Assembly (NCBI GenBank): GCA_964520905.1
Contig: CAZFQL010000001.1
Location: 1 to 64,000 of the forward strand
Source: JAGVIE01 sp964520905
GTDB lineage: Bacteria; Bacteroidota; Ignavibacteria; UBA10030; SZUA-254
Length of the DNA: 64,000 bases
Reading direction: 5' to 3'
Shown piece by piece: positions 1 through 9,920 of this stretch. The number at the start of each line of letters is the position of its first letter. Positions within the stretch are counted from its first letter, which is position 1. The position numbers and the translations under genes are program-made. The notes beneath the pieces were generated by a model. That model made no database searches, was not told where the DNA came from, and worked only from the letters and a program-made list of their open reading frames with translations.

Positions 1-58
1 ATTGCTTTCCTTTGGATGCACCCTATAGCTGTTGAACATGCCTGACGCACATAAATAA

Positions 59-86
59 AAAGCCCGAGACGTTAATCTCGGGCTTT
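59..86 (-). terminator. Rho-independent terminator after pilB
   Basis: A perfect 11-bp stem (AAAGCCCGAGA at 59-69 pairing with 76-86, 6-nt loop) is followed on the minus strand by TTTTTATTTAT. It lies about 65 nt past the stop codon of the PilB/GspE gene and is oriented to end that transcript. Confidence 0.85.
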
Positions 87-93
87 CGGCTTT

Positions 94-134
94 GGCAACT
101 GGGAGGGTCGCCGTCTACGGGCGGCCAGTTTGCC
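94..134 (-). other. Structured stem-loop between pilB and its terminator
   Basis: GGCAACTGG at 94-102 pairs with CCAGTTTGCC at 125-134 with one bulge, enclosing a GC-rich inner hairpin around CCGTCTACGG (111-120). Together with the terminator just downstream it looks like a folded 3' UTR or a small RNA. I could not match it to a riboswitch family from memory. Confidence 0.35.
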
Positions 135-149
135 ATCCAAGAAATTGCC

Positions 150-2162
150 TTAATCTTCTATCAACATTCCTTCTGCTGTGTCGAAAGATGTAATTCCGCT
201 CGTTACCAGATTCAGCGCGGACTGCCTTAATGTATGCATACCATTCTGAACTGCTAAAGCTCGGAGAGCTTCTTCGTCTACAGAGTCTTTTGATTTCAAA
301 ATAATTTTTCTAATCTCTTTATTCATTGCAAAAGCTTCGTAAATTCCAATCCGTCCACGGTAACCTTTTATACAGTGAGCGCAACCGACCGGTTTGTAAA
401 ATTGGGTTGTTTCAATTTCCTTCTCGTTGAGCCCGGCTTCCATCAGTATATCTATATCTATGTCATCGTCAACCATTTTACATCTATCACATAACTTGCG
501 GAGTAAGCGCTGGGCAACTATAATATTAACCGTATACGCAAGTAAGAATGGCTCAATTCCCATGTTATAAAGTCGTGTTATCGCGCTTATAGAGTCGTTA
601 GTGTGAAGCGTCGAGAAAATAAGGTGTCCCGTGTTGGCAAGTTTCACGGCAATTTCAGCCGTGGTTCTGTCTCTCATTTCGCCAACCATTACAACGTCAG
701 GGTCGTGTCGCAGCAACCCTCGCAACGCTCCTTCGAAATCGAGCTTGTGGTTGAGTTTTACCTGCCGGCATCCTTCGATCAAGTATTCAACAGGATCTTC
801 AATAGTGATGATATTAATTCCGGGATCCATTATTTCCTGAATTGCTGCGTGTTGGGATGTTGTTTTTCCGCTGCCCGTTGGTCCTGTAAAGATGATCATG
901 CCCTGGGTTTTGCGAATCGACTTTCGGAATATTTCAAGGCTCCTTTGATCCATGCCCAAAGATTCAAGCCCCATGGCATCGTCTGCGCCACGGAGAATTC
1001 TTATAACAATAGATTCTAGTTTGCTTCTAAGATCGCTGCCATAGATTGGCATTGTGGAAAACCGGAAACGAAAGATTTTATTGTCAATCATCCTCTGTGC
1101 AAATCCATCCTGAGAAAGAAATTTCTCAAACCTATCAAGGTTTTTTGCCCGATCTTTAATTACTGTGATGACCGCTTCCGCCCGCATATCGGTTATTGCG
1201 CTCCACAATGATAATTTTCCATCTATCCTAAAATGAAATTCGGTTCTATTCGCGCCTTTAGGTATAACGTGAATATCGCTGGCGCCTGTACGAACGCTAT
1301 CCGCCAACAGGCTTTCAACAATCTCGTTAAGTTTCCCCCTGCCAATTTCGTCTTCAAGCGAACGTTCGAGTTCTTTTTCGCTTTCATCTTTAGTTAATTG
1401 AACAAATTCGTCTTCAATGTCAAGCCCAAGTTGTTTCGCGCCCTGATCAAAGGCAAGCTGCCTCCACAGTTCGTTCCAGTTTGCTAAACTAACATGTTTG
1501 ATTTCGTATTTTGGAAACTGAAACGCACGTGCAACTGAATGAACTTCCGGGTGGGTTGTGTCGGGAGTAACCACAATTATTTTATCATACCCGTTCGTGA
1601 ACATCTCGTAGGGCAACACTTTTCGCCGGATCGCCATTTCATAATAATAGGGTGGAAGCGAGTCCAGTACTTGGCGAATAAACTGTAACCGTTCTTTGTT
1701 ACCAAAAGCTGCAGTTGGATCGATAGTTTCAAAAGAGTAATAACGCGCAATCGTCTGAAATATTAATTCACGATCTTCTCCAAGGTCATCGACAAGGATA
1801 TCGGTTAATCTACGTTTATCGTTTGTGCTTTTTTGAATTTCTATCGCTCGATTGATTTTCTCTCTTGAGACGCTTCCCTTTTCAATTAGAGTCTGTATAA
1901 GGCGAGGCGGTGGTATCTTTTTGATGACAGCATCTTCTGCTATTATATTTTCCAGGCCCTGCGCTGGTATGTTTTCAATCGGTGATTCGTTTATGAGTTG
2001 AATCTCTTTCGATTGATCCAGGTCGGATACCGCATCACCGTTTTGTAGTTTCTCGGATAGAGAGAGATCGTCAAAATGAATGTTTCTTTTCCCGATCATA
2101 CTCCCGAACGAATTTAGAAGGTTCCTTTTCACGGCACCCGTGTTTCCATTATTTGTAGACAT
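150..2162 (-). CDS. pilB: Type IV pilus / type II secretion assembly ATPase (PilB/GspE family)
   Basis: This 670-aa hexameric secretion ATPase would power pilus extension or pseudopilus assembly at the inner membrane. An N-terminal MshEN-like region (about residues 85-230) precedes the ATPase core. The core shows the GASDIHV motif (~293-299), Walker A GPTGSGKT (427-434), Walker B region DPDVVMVGEMRD (487-498) and the STLHTND His box. Two CxxC pairs (C558/C561, C594/C597) form the zinc-binding tetracysteine site typical of GspE/PilB and absent from PilT. No other pilus genes are in the window, so PilB and GspE cannot be separated. A stem-loop and a terminator follow the stop. Confidence 0.9.
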   Translation of the reverse strand: MSTNNGNTGAVKRNLLNSFGSMIGKRNIHFDDLSLSEKLQNGDAVSDLDQSKEIQLINESPIENIPAQGLENIIAEDAVIKKIPPPRLIQTLIEKGSVSREKINRAIEIQKSTNDKRRLTDILVDDLGEDRELIFQTIARYYSFETIDPTAAFGNKERLQFIRQVLDSLPPYYYEMAIRRKVLPYEMFTNGYDKIIVVTPDTTHPEVHSVARAFQFPKYEIKHVSLANWNELWRQLAFDQGAKQLGLDIEDEFVQLTKDESEKELERSLEDEIGRGKLNEIVESLLADSVRTGASDIHVIPKGANRTEFHFRIDGKLSLWSAITDMRAEAVITVIKDRAKNLDRFEKFLSQDGFAQRMIDNKIFRFRFSTMPIYGSDLRSKLESIVIRILRGADDAMGLESLGMDQRSLEIFRKSIRKTQGMIIFTGPTGSGKTTSQHAAIQEIMDPGINIITIEDPVEYLIEGCRQVKLNHKLDFEGALRGLLRHDPDVVMVGEMRDRTTAEIAVKLANTGHLIFSTLHTNDSISAITRLYNMGIEPFLLAYTVNIIVAQRLLRKLCDRCKMVDDDIDIDILMEAGLNEKEIETTQFYKPVGCAHCIKGYRGRIGIYEAFAMNKEIRKIILKSKDSVDEEALRALAVQNGMHTLRQSALNLVTSGITSFDTAEGMLIED

Positions 2163-2507
2163 ATTACCCTCGGTCTTAAGTTATTAGACTAAAATAATTA
2201 CATAATAAAACTATATAAATATTTAGATATATAGGGTGACAGTCAACAACGCCCGTGACGGAAAGCAACGTCCTCTGAAAAAATTCAATCAATTTAATAG
2301 GAAATAACTATAAAGTTTAGTTTTTCTGGTCGCTGTGTTGGATCGGCGCTCTCTTAATACGCTCGCTCTTATCTGATTGGTGATATGTGGGACTGGTAGG
2401 CAGTCTTCGTGCTTTGACTCCCTGTTATATTCTCTTGTATAGAAAGTAATTCCTTGAGAGATGATAAATGTCGGAAGGTGCGATATTGTTTTGTTTTATT
2501 CTTTAAA
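2163..2507. other. Intergenic gap between pilB and add
   Basis: This gap of about 345 bp contains AT-rich DNA next to the pilB start, which should hold its promoter, and a GC-richer patch around 2238-2275. I see no convincing ORF, tRNA or recognisable structured RNA. Confidence 0.5.
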
Positions 2508-3593
2508 TTACTTTTTTTTTGCCTTTGCTTTGTTAAACCCTGGCTTAATTACGTTGTAGATTAGTTCAATTCTCTTTTTATATGGAATAAATGCGCTTTT
2601 CATTGCATTAATCGATAATTTTTCGAAGTCGGCAACCGTCAGCTTAAATATATCGTGAGCAAGTTTATACTCTTTCGTCATGGTCGTATTGCTCATCAGG
2701 CGGTCGTCGGTGTTTAGCGAGACGCGGAACTTATATCTATAATATATCCCAAATGGATGCTCTTTGATGCTCTTCACCGCTCCGGTGTCCAGATTACTTG
2801 TCAGGCAGATCTCTAAGGGTATTCTTTTATCAAGGACATACTGCGCGAGATATCCCATGCTTACGATTTCTGTTGGATCATCATCGGATACCTTAATATC
2901 TTCGATAAGACGCGTTGCGTGTCCAATGCGGTGAGCTCCGCACCATTGAATCGCCTGCCAAATTGATTCCTTGCCAAACGCTTCGCCCGCATGTATGGTG
3001 ATATTAAAATTCTCTCTCTGTATATAATGGAATGCGTCGACATGTTTCTTTGGCGGAAATCCACCCTCTTCGCCCGCCAGATCAAAACCTACAACGCCTC
3101 TCTCTCGAAAATCAACCGCAAGTTCTGCCATCTCCTGTGAAAGTTTCATGTTGCGCATAGCCGATATGATTAAGCCGAACTCCACGCCAAAATCATTTCT
3201 TCCTCTCTCTAAACCTTTAAGGACCGCGGCTACAATTTCTTCCCAGTGCAATCCTTTGTTTGTGTGAAAGACCGGCGCAAAGCGGGTTTCAACATAAACA
3301 ACACCATCTTTATACATATCTTCCATCATCTCATAGGCGACCCGCTCCAAAGCCTCTTCTGTTTGCATTACTCCGGTTGTATGCGCAAATCCTTTGAGGT
3401 AAAGAGACAGACTTCCACGCTGTGCCCCACGATGGAACCATGTTTGAAGATCTTCTGCGTTCGTGCTCGGTAGTTTTTTGTAACGAACATCCTTCGCAAG
3501 ATCTATAATTGTTTGAGGTCTCAAGCCCCCGTCGAGATGGTCATGAAGAACTACTTTAGGTAATGTGCGAATATATTTTTCGGTGAGTTTCAT
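2508..3593 (-). CDS. add: Adenosine deaminase
   Basis: This 361-aa TIM-barrel amidohydrolase converts adenosine or deoxyadenosine to inosine in purine salvage. The metal-site HDHLDGG motif is at residues 17-23. The family's IHAGE motif, a RIGHATRL segment (metal-site His) and the late SLNTDDR motif (metal/catalytic Asp) are all present in order. Length is normal. It is monocistronic, divergent from the histidine kinase gene. Some family members deaminate adenine or other aminated nucleosides, so substrate is inferred. Confidence 0.88.
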   Translation of the reverse strand: MKLTEKYIRTLPKVVLHDHLDGGLRPQTIIDLAKDVRYKKLPSTNAEDLQTWFHRGAQRGSLSLYLKGFAHTTGVMQTEEALERVAYEMMEDMYKDGVVYVETRFAPVFHTNKGLHWEEIVAAVLKGLERGRNDFGVEFGLIISAMRNMKLSQEMAELAVDFRERGVVGFDLAGEEGGFPPKKHVDAFHYIQRENFNITIHAGEAFGKESIWQAIQWCGAHRIGHATRLIEDIKVSDDDPTEIVSMGYLAQYVLDKRIPLEICLTSNLDTGAVKSIKEHPFGIYYRYKFRVSLNTDDRLMSNTTMTKEYKLAHDIFKLTVADFEKLSINAMKSAFIPYKKRIELIYNVIKPGFNKAKAKKK

Positions 3594-3783
3594 TTTTTAT
3601 GTAATTATTTATTATATAGACATTTTAGTGTTTTCCGGCAGCTTTATACTTCTTTTCGGAAAGGGTTGTATAAATCTACGAAGATCAGTTATGAAATGCA
3701 ATGAATCACACCGATTATTGACTTTGACGTTCTTTTTGAATATTATATTTCCGAAATTATAATAACATTTACCGAGATAATAT

Positions 3784-4890
3784 ATGCTGACCAAGCCACA
3801 AATAATGATCGTTGATGATGAGATTGAATTTCAAACGTTGTTAGCTAAAACATTAGAAACCGAGGGTTTTGATGTAACAACCGCCAGCAACGGAGACGCG
3901 GCGGCACAAAGGGTTCGTGAGCGAACTTATGATTTAGCTCTCCTTAATTTGAAAATGGTTGGGCTGACCGGGCTTGAATTGCTGAAAGTCTTGAGGTGTG
4001 AATCGCCAACTACCGACTGCATTGTAATAGCGGGCTACCAAGAACTTGATCTTGCAATTGAAGCAATCAGGATGGGGGCAAAAGAGTTTATATCGAAACC
4101 GAGCAATATCGACGATCTTGTTAATCGTATAAAAACCATCGTACGCGCGCATACTGCTGAAGCTAACATCAAAAATCTGCAAGTAGAATTCACATCAAAA
4201 CTATTACACGATCTACTCACGCCTCTGCACACAATTAAGTCGGCGATCGACTACATCGAAAGTGAAGTTTCAGAACAGCTTTCAGAACAGCATAAAAACG
4301 TTTTCCGGGGCATCGAAAAGTCAATTAAATCTATGGACGCCTTGCTTAATGATATGATAGATTTAAGTCTTTTTGAGTCGGGTAAGGTCGATATAGAAAA
4401 ACTTCCTGCAAACCTTGATGAGCTTATCCCTGCGATATGTACTCAGTTCTTTCCACGCACAAATGCCAAGCACATCGAAATGCTAATTCAGGTGAACGAG
4501 AATGTTCCTACCACTCCACTTGACGCCGATAAAATTGAACAGGTAATGCACAACCTCCTCGATAATTCTATCAAATTCACACCCGAGGGCGGAACCATTA
4601 AAATACAGGTGCATCCTATCGAGGAAGTTGCCGGGGACCAAAAACGAGAGTTCGTTGAAGTTGTTGTCTCCGATACCGGCGCCGGAATTGCGCCCGATGA
4701 GTTATTATTCATCTTCGATAAATATAAAAACTTTCTAACGAGAAAGACGTCACAACAAAAAACAACGGGGCTTGGTCTTGTGATTTGCCAAAGTATCGTT
4801 GAGGCTCATGGCGGGAAAATGTCAGTTGAGTCTACGTTAGGCAAGGGAAGCATGTTTAAATTCATGCTTCCTACCGATTCGATGAACTAA
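3784..4890 (+). CDS. Hybrid histidine kinase with degenerate N-terminal receiver
   Basis: This 368-aa cytoplasmic protein has a receiver-like domain (residues ~5-120) followed by HisKA and HATPase_c. The kinase is intact: phospho-accepting H142 in LLHDLLTP, an N box with MHNLLDNS, a G1 box with SDTGAGI and a G2 box with TTGLGL. The receiver is odd. The phospho-Asp position reads Asn (LLNLKM, N55, codon AAT at 3946-3948) and the conserved Ser/Thr position reads Ala83, although K105 and the D11/D12 acidic pair remain. It is therefore probably a phosphorylation-independent input domain. No membrane segment and no adjacent response regulator are present. Confidence 0.85.
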   Translation: MLTKPQIMIVDDEIEFQTLLAKTLETEGFDVTTASNGDAAAQRVRERTYDLALLNLKMVGLTGLELLKVLRCESPTTDCIVIAGYQELDLAIEAIRMGAKEFISKPSNIDDLVNRIKTIVRAHTAEANIKNLQVEFTSKLLHDLLTPLHTIKSAIDYIESEVSEQLSEQHKNVFRGIEKSIKSMDALLNDMIDLSLFESGKVDIEKLPANLDELIPAICTQFFPRTNAKHIEMLIQVNENVPTTPLDADKIEQVMHNLLDNSIKFTPEGGTIKIQVHPIEEVAGDQKREFVEVVVSDTGAGIAPDELLFIFDKYKNFLTRKTSQQKTTGLGLVICQSIVEAHGGKMSVESTLGKGSMFKFMLPTDSMN

Positions 4891-4952
4891 TAATAATACC
4901 GCGCTATTACTTTGTCGGGGGCATCTAAACTAATAATATTCGCTTGTAGGTA

Positions 4953-7505
4953 TTACTTTTTTTTATGATTTTTATTATTCTGTAGCTTTTCTTTTGATGT
5001 CGCAATTTTCTTTTCTGATTTTCCGCTTTGTTCATTCTTGGGAAACAAATCGGTTTGCGTGTCAATGATCTTTTCTTCATCTTCAGATGGTACAACGGCA
5101 GTATCGGCGATCTTATCACCGTCGTCAAGCCGAATAAGCCGAACACCCTGGGTATTTCTGCCGGCAACTCTTATAGTTTCTGCCGGCTGACGAATCACTA
5201 CTCCCTGTGTCGTTACAACAACAATATCATCATTGCCTAAGACCTCTTTTATTGCAACCATATTTCCCGTTTTATCGGTTACCCTAAGGGTTATTACGCC
5301 CTTGCCGCCACGATGGCTGAGACGATACTCGTCTAATTCACTTCGTTTGCCAAATCCGTTTTCTGCCGCTACCAATATCGATGTTTTTTGCCTCTTGATT
5401 GCTACAGCCCCCACGACTCTATCGCTCTTATGTAATTTAATCGCTCGGACCCCCATCGAAATTCTTCCGACTGGTCTAGCTTCATCTTCGGAGAATCTAA
5501 TCGCCATTCCATTATATGTGCCGATCACTATATCTTGTGATCCGTCTGTTAGCTTTACGTCTTTAACACAATCGCCTTTTTGAAGTGTAATGGCTGCGAT
5601 TCCGTTCCGGCGTACATTACTGTATTCCGCAAGCGAGCTTTTCTTAATTAGTCCTCTTTCAGTTACCATTGCGATATATAGTTTTTCGTCAAACTCTTTT
5701 ACTGGAACAAAAGCGGCAATATTTTCGTCCGGTAATTTTGATATTAAATTAACAATAGATTTTCCGCGAGCAATCCTACCTGCTTCCGGTATCTCGTGAA
5801 CCTTCAGCCAATAACATCTGCCCTTATCGGTATAGAATAAAATATAATCGTGAGTTGAGGCGATGAACATGTGTTCGATGAAATCATCTTCTTTCGTGGT
5901 GGCGCCGGTAACGCCTTTGCCGCCTCGCGCCTGCCTTCGATACCCTGAGACTGGAAATCTTTTAATAAAACCGCTGTGGCTGATTGTTATTACCACATCC
6001 TCTTCGGCTATCATATCTTCAACGCTGAATTCTTCCGCTTTATATATTATTTCTGTTCGTCTTTCATCTCCATATTTCTTTTTTACCTCGAGTAATTCTT
6101 CTTTAATAATTTGCATCTGGAGCTTTTTATTGGCAAGTATTGCCCGAAATTTCTCGATGAGCTTGATTGTATCCTTATATTCTTCTTCGACTTTCTTGCG
6201 CTCTAACCCGGTCAGTTTCTGCAATCGCATATCAAGAATGGCTTTTGCCTGAATCTCGGAAAGTTTGAATCTCTTTATCAGTCCTTCCTGGGCACTTTGC
6301 ACATCCTTCGATTTTTTGATGAGCTTAATGATCTCATCAATATTGTCAAGCGCTATTATGTAACCTTCAAGTATGTGCGCTCGTTTTTCTGCTTCATCAA
6401 GATCGTGCTTTGTGCGTCGCACTACCACTTCGTTTCGATGTTTTATGAAGTGGTCGATCATCTGACGTAGCGTGAGGATGTGGGGCCTGCCTTCGACGAG
6501 AGACAACATGATTACGCCGAACGTGGTTTGCATCTGCGTCTGCTTATAGAGATTGTTCAGCACAACAGGCGCGTTGGCATCGCGTTTCAATTCTATTACG
6601 ACGCGTAATCCATCCCTGTCTGATTCGTCTCTGATATCGGAGATATCTTCAATTTTTTTATCTCTCACAAGATCCGCGATTTTTTCTATTAACGTCGCCT
6701 TGTTGACCATATACGGAATCTCTGTAACAACTATTGCCTGCCGATCTGCGCGACCGGTTTCGATTGTTGCTTTTGCTCTAACGAGAATTCTCCCTCGTCC
6801 TGTTTTATACGCATCTATAACCCCCCCATAACCATATATTATTCCACCGGTCGGAAAATCCGGTGCTTTGATGATTTTAAAAAGTTTATCCTCCGCCAAG
6901 GTGGGGGACTCAATCACCGCCATGCATCCATCAATAATCTCAGTTAAGTTGTGCGGCGGAATATTTGTCGTCATGCCTACAGCAATACCCGTAGTTCCAT
7001 TAACAAGTAAGTTTGGAATCAGCGCCGGCAGAACGGATGGTTCTTTGAGTGTGTCGTCGAAGTTGGGATTAAAATTAACCGTGTTCTTATCGAGATCGCG
7101 CAGCAATTCTTCAGCCATGCGCGACAGCCTTGCTTCCGTATAACGCATTGCCGCGGGTGAGTCGCCGTCAATAGATCCAAAATTTCCCTGACCGTCGACC
7201 AGAGGATAGCGTAAGGAAAAATCCTGCGCCATGCGAACCATTGTATCGTACACCGCCGAATCGCCATGAGGGTGGTATTTTCCAAGAACTTCTCCAACAA
7301 TTCGCGCGCTCTTTTTATGTGGACGATTGCTTGCCATTCCAAGATCATGCATTCCAAAAAGAACCCGTCGATGAACAGGTTTTAATCCGTCTCTTACATC
7401 GGGCAAGGCGCGCGAAACAATAACGCTCATCGCATAATCGATGTACGAACCCTTCATTTCATCTTCAATGTCAACAGGTACTATTTTTTCATTTACTACT
7501 GCCAT
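4953..7505 (-). CDS. gyrA: DNA gyrase subunit A
   Basis: This 850-aa type IIA topoisomerase subunit cleaves and rejoins DNA with GyrB to introduce negative supercoils. Catalytic Tyr122 lies in the AAMRYTEARL motif. The quinolone-determining stretch HPHGDSAVYD has Ser83 and Asp87 as in drug-sensitive E. coli. The C-terminal pinwheel carries a GyrA box, QARGGKG, which supports gyrase rather than topoisomerase IV ParC. The tail is charged and Lys-rich. It lies 43 bp downstream of gyrB in the minus-strand origin cluster. Confidence 0.98.
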   Translation of the reverse strand: MAVVNEKIVPVDIEDEMKGSYIDYAMSVIVSRALPDVRDGLKPVHRRVLFGMHDLGMASNRPHKKSARIVGEVLGKYHPHGDSAVYDTMVRMAQDFSLRYPLVDGQGNFGSIDGDSPAAMRYTEARLSRMAEELLRDLDKNTVNFNPNFDDTLKEPSVLPALIPNLLVNGTTGIAVGMTTNIPPHNLTEIIDGCMAVIESPTLAEDKLFKIIKAPDFPTGGIIYGYGGVIDAYKTGRGRILVRAKATIETGRADRQAIVVTEIPYMVNKATLIEKIADLVRDKKIEDISDIRDESDRDGLRVVIELKRDANAPVVLNNLYKQTQMQTTFGVIMLSLVEGRPHILTLRQMIDHFIKHRNEVVVRRTKHDLDEAEKRAHILEGYIIALDNIDEIIKLIKKSKDVQSAQEGLIKRFKLSEIQAKAILDMRLQKLTGLERKKVEEEYKDTIKLIEKFRAILANKKLQMQIIKEELLEVKKKYGDERRTEIIYKAEEFSVEDMIAEEDVVITISHSGFIKRFPVSGYRRQARGGKGVTGATTKEDDFIEHMFIASTHDYILFYTDKGRCYWLKVHEIPEAGRIARGKSIVNLISKLPDENIAAFVPVKEFDEKLYIAMVTERGLIKKSSLAEYSNVRRNGIAAITLQKGDCVKDVKLTDGSQDIVIGTYNGMAIRFSEDEARPVGRISMGVRAIKLHKSDRVVGAVAIKRQKTSILVAAENGFGKRSELDEYRLSHRGGKGVITLRVTDKTGNMVAIKEVLGNDDIVVVTTQGVVIRQPAETIRVAGRNTQGVRLIRLDDGDKIADTAVVPSEDEEKIIDTQTDLFPKNEQSGKSEKKIATSKEKLQNNKNHKKK

Positions 7506-7548
7506 TTATTCTCCAATATACATTTGCATAATTTTTTTACTGTGGCTG

Positions 7549-9621
7549 TTAAACGTCAAGGTTTCTGACGTATTTGGCGTTCTTCTCTATGAATGCTCTT
7601 CTCGGCTCAACTTCATCACCCATTAAGATTGAAAATGTTCTGTCTGCGTCTGCGGCATTCTCAATAGTAACTTGTAGTACTGTGCGTGTGTTAGGATTCA
7701 TAGTTGTTGACCAAAGCAGTTCCGGGTTCATCTCGCCCAAACCTTTGAATCGGGAAATTTGAACGCCGCTCGGGCTAACCGTTCCCTCTGCGATTTCTTC
7801 TGTCTGTTCACCGGGAGATTCTTTAATTATCTTCTTGTCATTTTTCAACCGATTTATTATTTCGTCACGCTCATCGTCATCGTAAGCATATAATTCCTGC
7901 CTTCCCTTTTTAAGTTTATACAGCGGCGGCTGTGCAATGTAAACGTGCCCAAGCTCAATGATTTCTTTCATGTATCTGAAAAAGAGCGTGAGAAGTAATG
8001 TGCGTATGTGGGACCCATCGACGTCGGCATCGCACATTAAAATAATTTTTCCGTAACGAATCTTGGATGGATCAAAATCCTCTCCGACCCCGGTTCCAAT
8101 GGCGGTAAAGATAGCCCTGATTTCTTCGTTCTCTAATATTTTGTGGAGGCGCGCTTTTTCAACATTTAGAATTTTTCCTTTGATTGGAAGTATCGCTTGA
8201 AATTGTCGGTCCCTTCCTTGTTTGGCACTCCCGCCCGCCGAATCTCCCTCAACTATGTACAGTTCGCAATGCTCTGGATCATTTATGGAGCAGTCTGCCA
8301 GTTTTCCCGGCAGACTTGAAGATTCAAGCGAGCTTTTCCTGCGCGTAAGATCGCGAGCTTTTCGCGCGGCTTCACGGGCTTCTGCTGCCCGGAGACATTT
8401 TTCAATAATTTTTTTTCCGTCGGACGGATTTTCGTCAAGCCATGTTGCTAATTGATCTCCTACGATTGTCTCGACTATACCTTTGATTTCGCTGTTTCCT
8501 AATTTCGTCTTCGTCTGTCCCTCGAATTGAGGCTCCTGAACTTTGATGCTTAAAACGGCAGTAAGCCCCTCTCGAAAATCATCACCGGTCAGTTGGACAC
8601 TATTCTCTTTGACCAGATTATTTTTCGACGCATAACTATTCATCGCTCTTGTGAGAGCGCTTTTGAAACCAACGAGATGTGTTCCGCCCTCAAGCGTGTT
8701 AATATTATTGACATATGTGAATATATTCTCGTTGAATTGATTGTTGTACTGGAACGCTACTTCTACCTCAACCAAACGGTTGCCTTCGTCTTTTGCCTGC
8801 CCTTTTGAGTAGACCGGCTTTTTCATTATGGATGGTCGGGTTGCATCGATGTATTTTACAAATTCAGCAAGTCCGCCCTTGAAGTGAAATTTTTCTTCTT
8901 GCTCCTGTCCGGTGCGAAGGTCAAGGATATTTAATTCAACATCCGGATTAAGGAATGCAAGTTCGCGTAATCGCTCTGCAATTGTTTCGAATTTGAAAAT
9001 TCTGTTTTTAAAAATTTGAGCGTCTGGTAAGAATGTAACTTTTGTCCCGGTTTTTTTCGGATCGGACTTGCCGGTAATTTTCACGTCTGCTTGCGGTTTA
9101 CCGCAAACATATTTTTGGGACCACAATTTGCCTTCGCGGGAAACTTCTACCTCAAGAAATTCTGACAGAGCGTTAACGACTGAAACGCCGACTCCGTGTA
9201 ATCCGCCGGAAACTTTGTAGGTGTTCTTGTCGAATTTTCCGCCTGCATGTAATACTGTCATCACAACTTCCAGCGCTGATATTTTTTCGCCGGGATGGAT
9301 GTCGGTAGGAATTCCACGTCCATCATCAATTACAGTTACCGATCCGTTTTTATTGACACTCACGGATATTTTGTGAGCATATCCGGCAAGTGCTTCATCA
9401 ATGGAATTATCGACTACCTCATAAACTAGGTGATGCAATCCGCGCGCTGAAACATCGCCAATATACATTGCTGGCCGCTGGCGAACCGGGTCTAAGCCCT
9501 TTAGAACCGTGATGTCGTCCGCTGTGTAGCTTCCATTACCTTTCGGGCTTTGTTTACTCTCGGGTAATTTTGTTCTATTGTTTTTCAATTTCCCTTTTTC
9601 TTCATCGTTGGCTTTTGCCAT
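7549..9621 (-). CDS. gyrB: DNA gyrase subunit B
   Basis: This 690-aa ATPase subunit of gyrase starts with a GHKL ATPase domain: VVDNSIDEALAG, DDGRGIPTDIH and GGLHGVG motifs. The transducer and TOPRIM domains follow, with EGDSAGGSAKQGRDR and the DADVDGSHI metal-binding motif, and the C terminus has the PLYKL and RFKGLGEMNPELLW segments. Length excludes the large insert seen in some proteobacterial GyrB proteins. It lies 8 bp downstream of the DUF721 gene and is probably cotranscribed with recF and gyrA. Confidence 0.98.
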   Translation of the reverse strand: MAKANDEEKGKLKNNRTKLPESKQSPKGNGSYTADDITVLKGLDPVRQRPAMYIGDVSARGLHHLVYEVVDNSIDEALAGYAHKISVSVNKNGSVTVIDDGRGIPTDIHPGEKISALEVVMTVLHAGGKFDKNTYKVSGGLHGVGVSVVNALSEFLEVEVSREGKLWSQKYVCGKPQADVKITGKSDPKKTGTKVTFLPDAQIFKNRIFKFETIAERLRELAFLNPDVELNILDLRTGQEQEEKFHFKGGLAEFVKYIDATRPSIMKKPVYSKGQAKDEGNRLVEVEVAFQYNNQFNENIFTYVNNINTLEGGTHLVGFKSALTRAMNSYASKNNLVKENSVQLTGDDFREGLTAVLSIKVQEPQFEGQTKTKLGNSEIKGIVETIVGDQLATWLDENPSDGKKIIEKCLRAAEAREAARKARDLTRRKSSLESSSLPGKLADCSINDPEHCELYIVEGDSAGGSAKQGRDRQFQAILPIKGKILNVEKARLHKILENEEIRAIFTAIGTGVGEDFDPSKIRYGKIILMCDADVDGSHIRTLLLTLFFRYMKEIIELGHVYIAQPPLYKLKKGRQELYAYDDDERDEIINRLKNDKKIIKESPGEQTEEIAEGTVSPSGVQISRFKGLGEMNPELLWSTTMNPNTRTVLQVTIENAADADRTFSILMGDEVEPRRAFIEKNAKYVRNLDV

Positions 9622-9629
9622 TTTATATT

Positions 9630-9920
9630 TTACCTAAAGATTATATCGTTAATAATTTCCTGATTCATCCTGCTGTTGATTTTCTGGATGATTTCTTGTT
9701 TTAGATACAGAAGTTCGTTTCGCCATGTTGAATTTTTTACGCTGATGAAAAGTTTTCCGTCTCTTATATTTTCAGCCGTTGCTACCCTGGCTATTTGCTC
9801 TCCTACTATCTGTTCCCATAAATCTAACACTTCGTGTTGTTTGATTTTCGCGCTGATGCCAAGCTGGTTTAGCGTGGCTGCAAGAATGTCTGACAATGGT
9901 CTTGGTCCTGACGATTTCAT
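9630..9920 (-). CDS. DUF721 (DciA-like) protein
   Basis: This 96-aa protein belongs to the DUF721/DciA family: a small KH-like fold with LWEQIVGEQIARVATAENIRDG-type core and a hydrophobic SVKNSTWRNELLYLK segment. DciA proteins load or activate the replicative helicase DnaB in bacteria without DnaC. Its place between recF (4-bp overlap at 9917-9920) and gyrB is a common arrangement. Function here is inferred from family and context. Confidence 0.8.
   Translation of the reverse strand: MKSSGPRPLSDILAATLNQLGISAKIKQHEVLDLWEQIVGEQIARVATAENIRDGKLFISVKNSTWRNELLYLKQEIIQKINSRMNQEIINDIIFR

Noticed and set aside
2238..2275. GC-rich patch upstream of pilB as a c-di-GMP riboswitch or small SRP RNA
   Set aside because: None of the conserved sequence blocks of those RNAs could be located.
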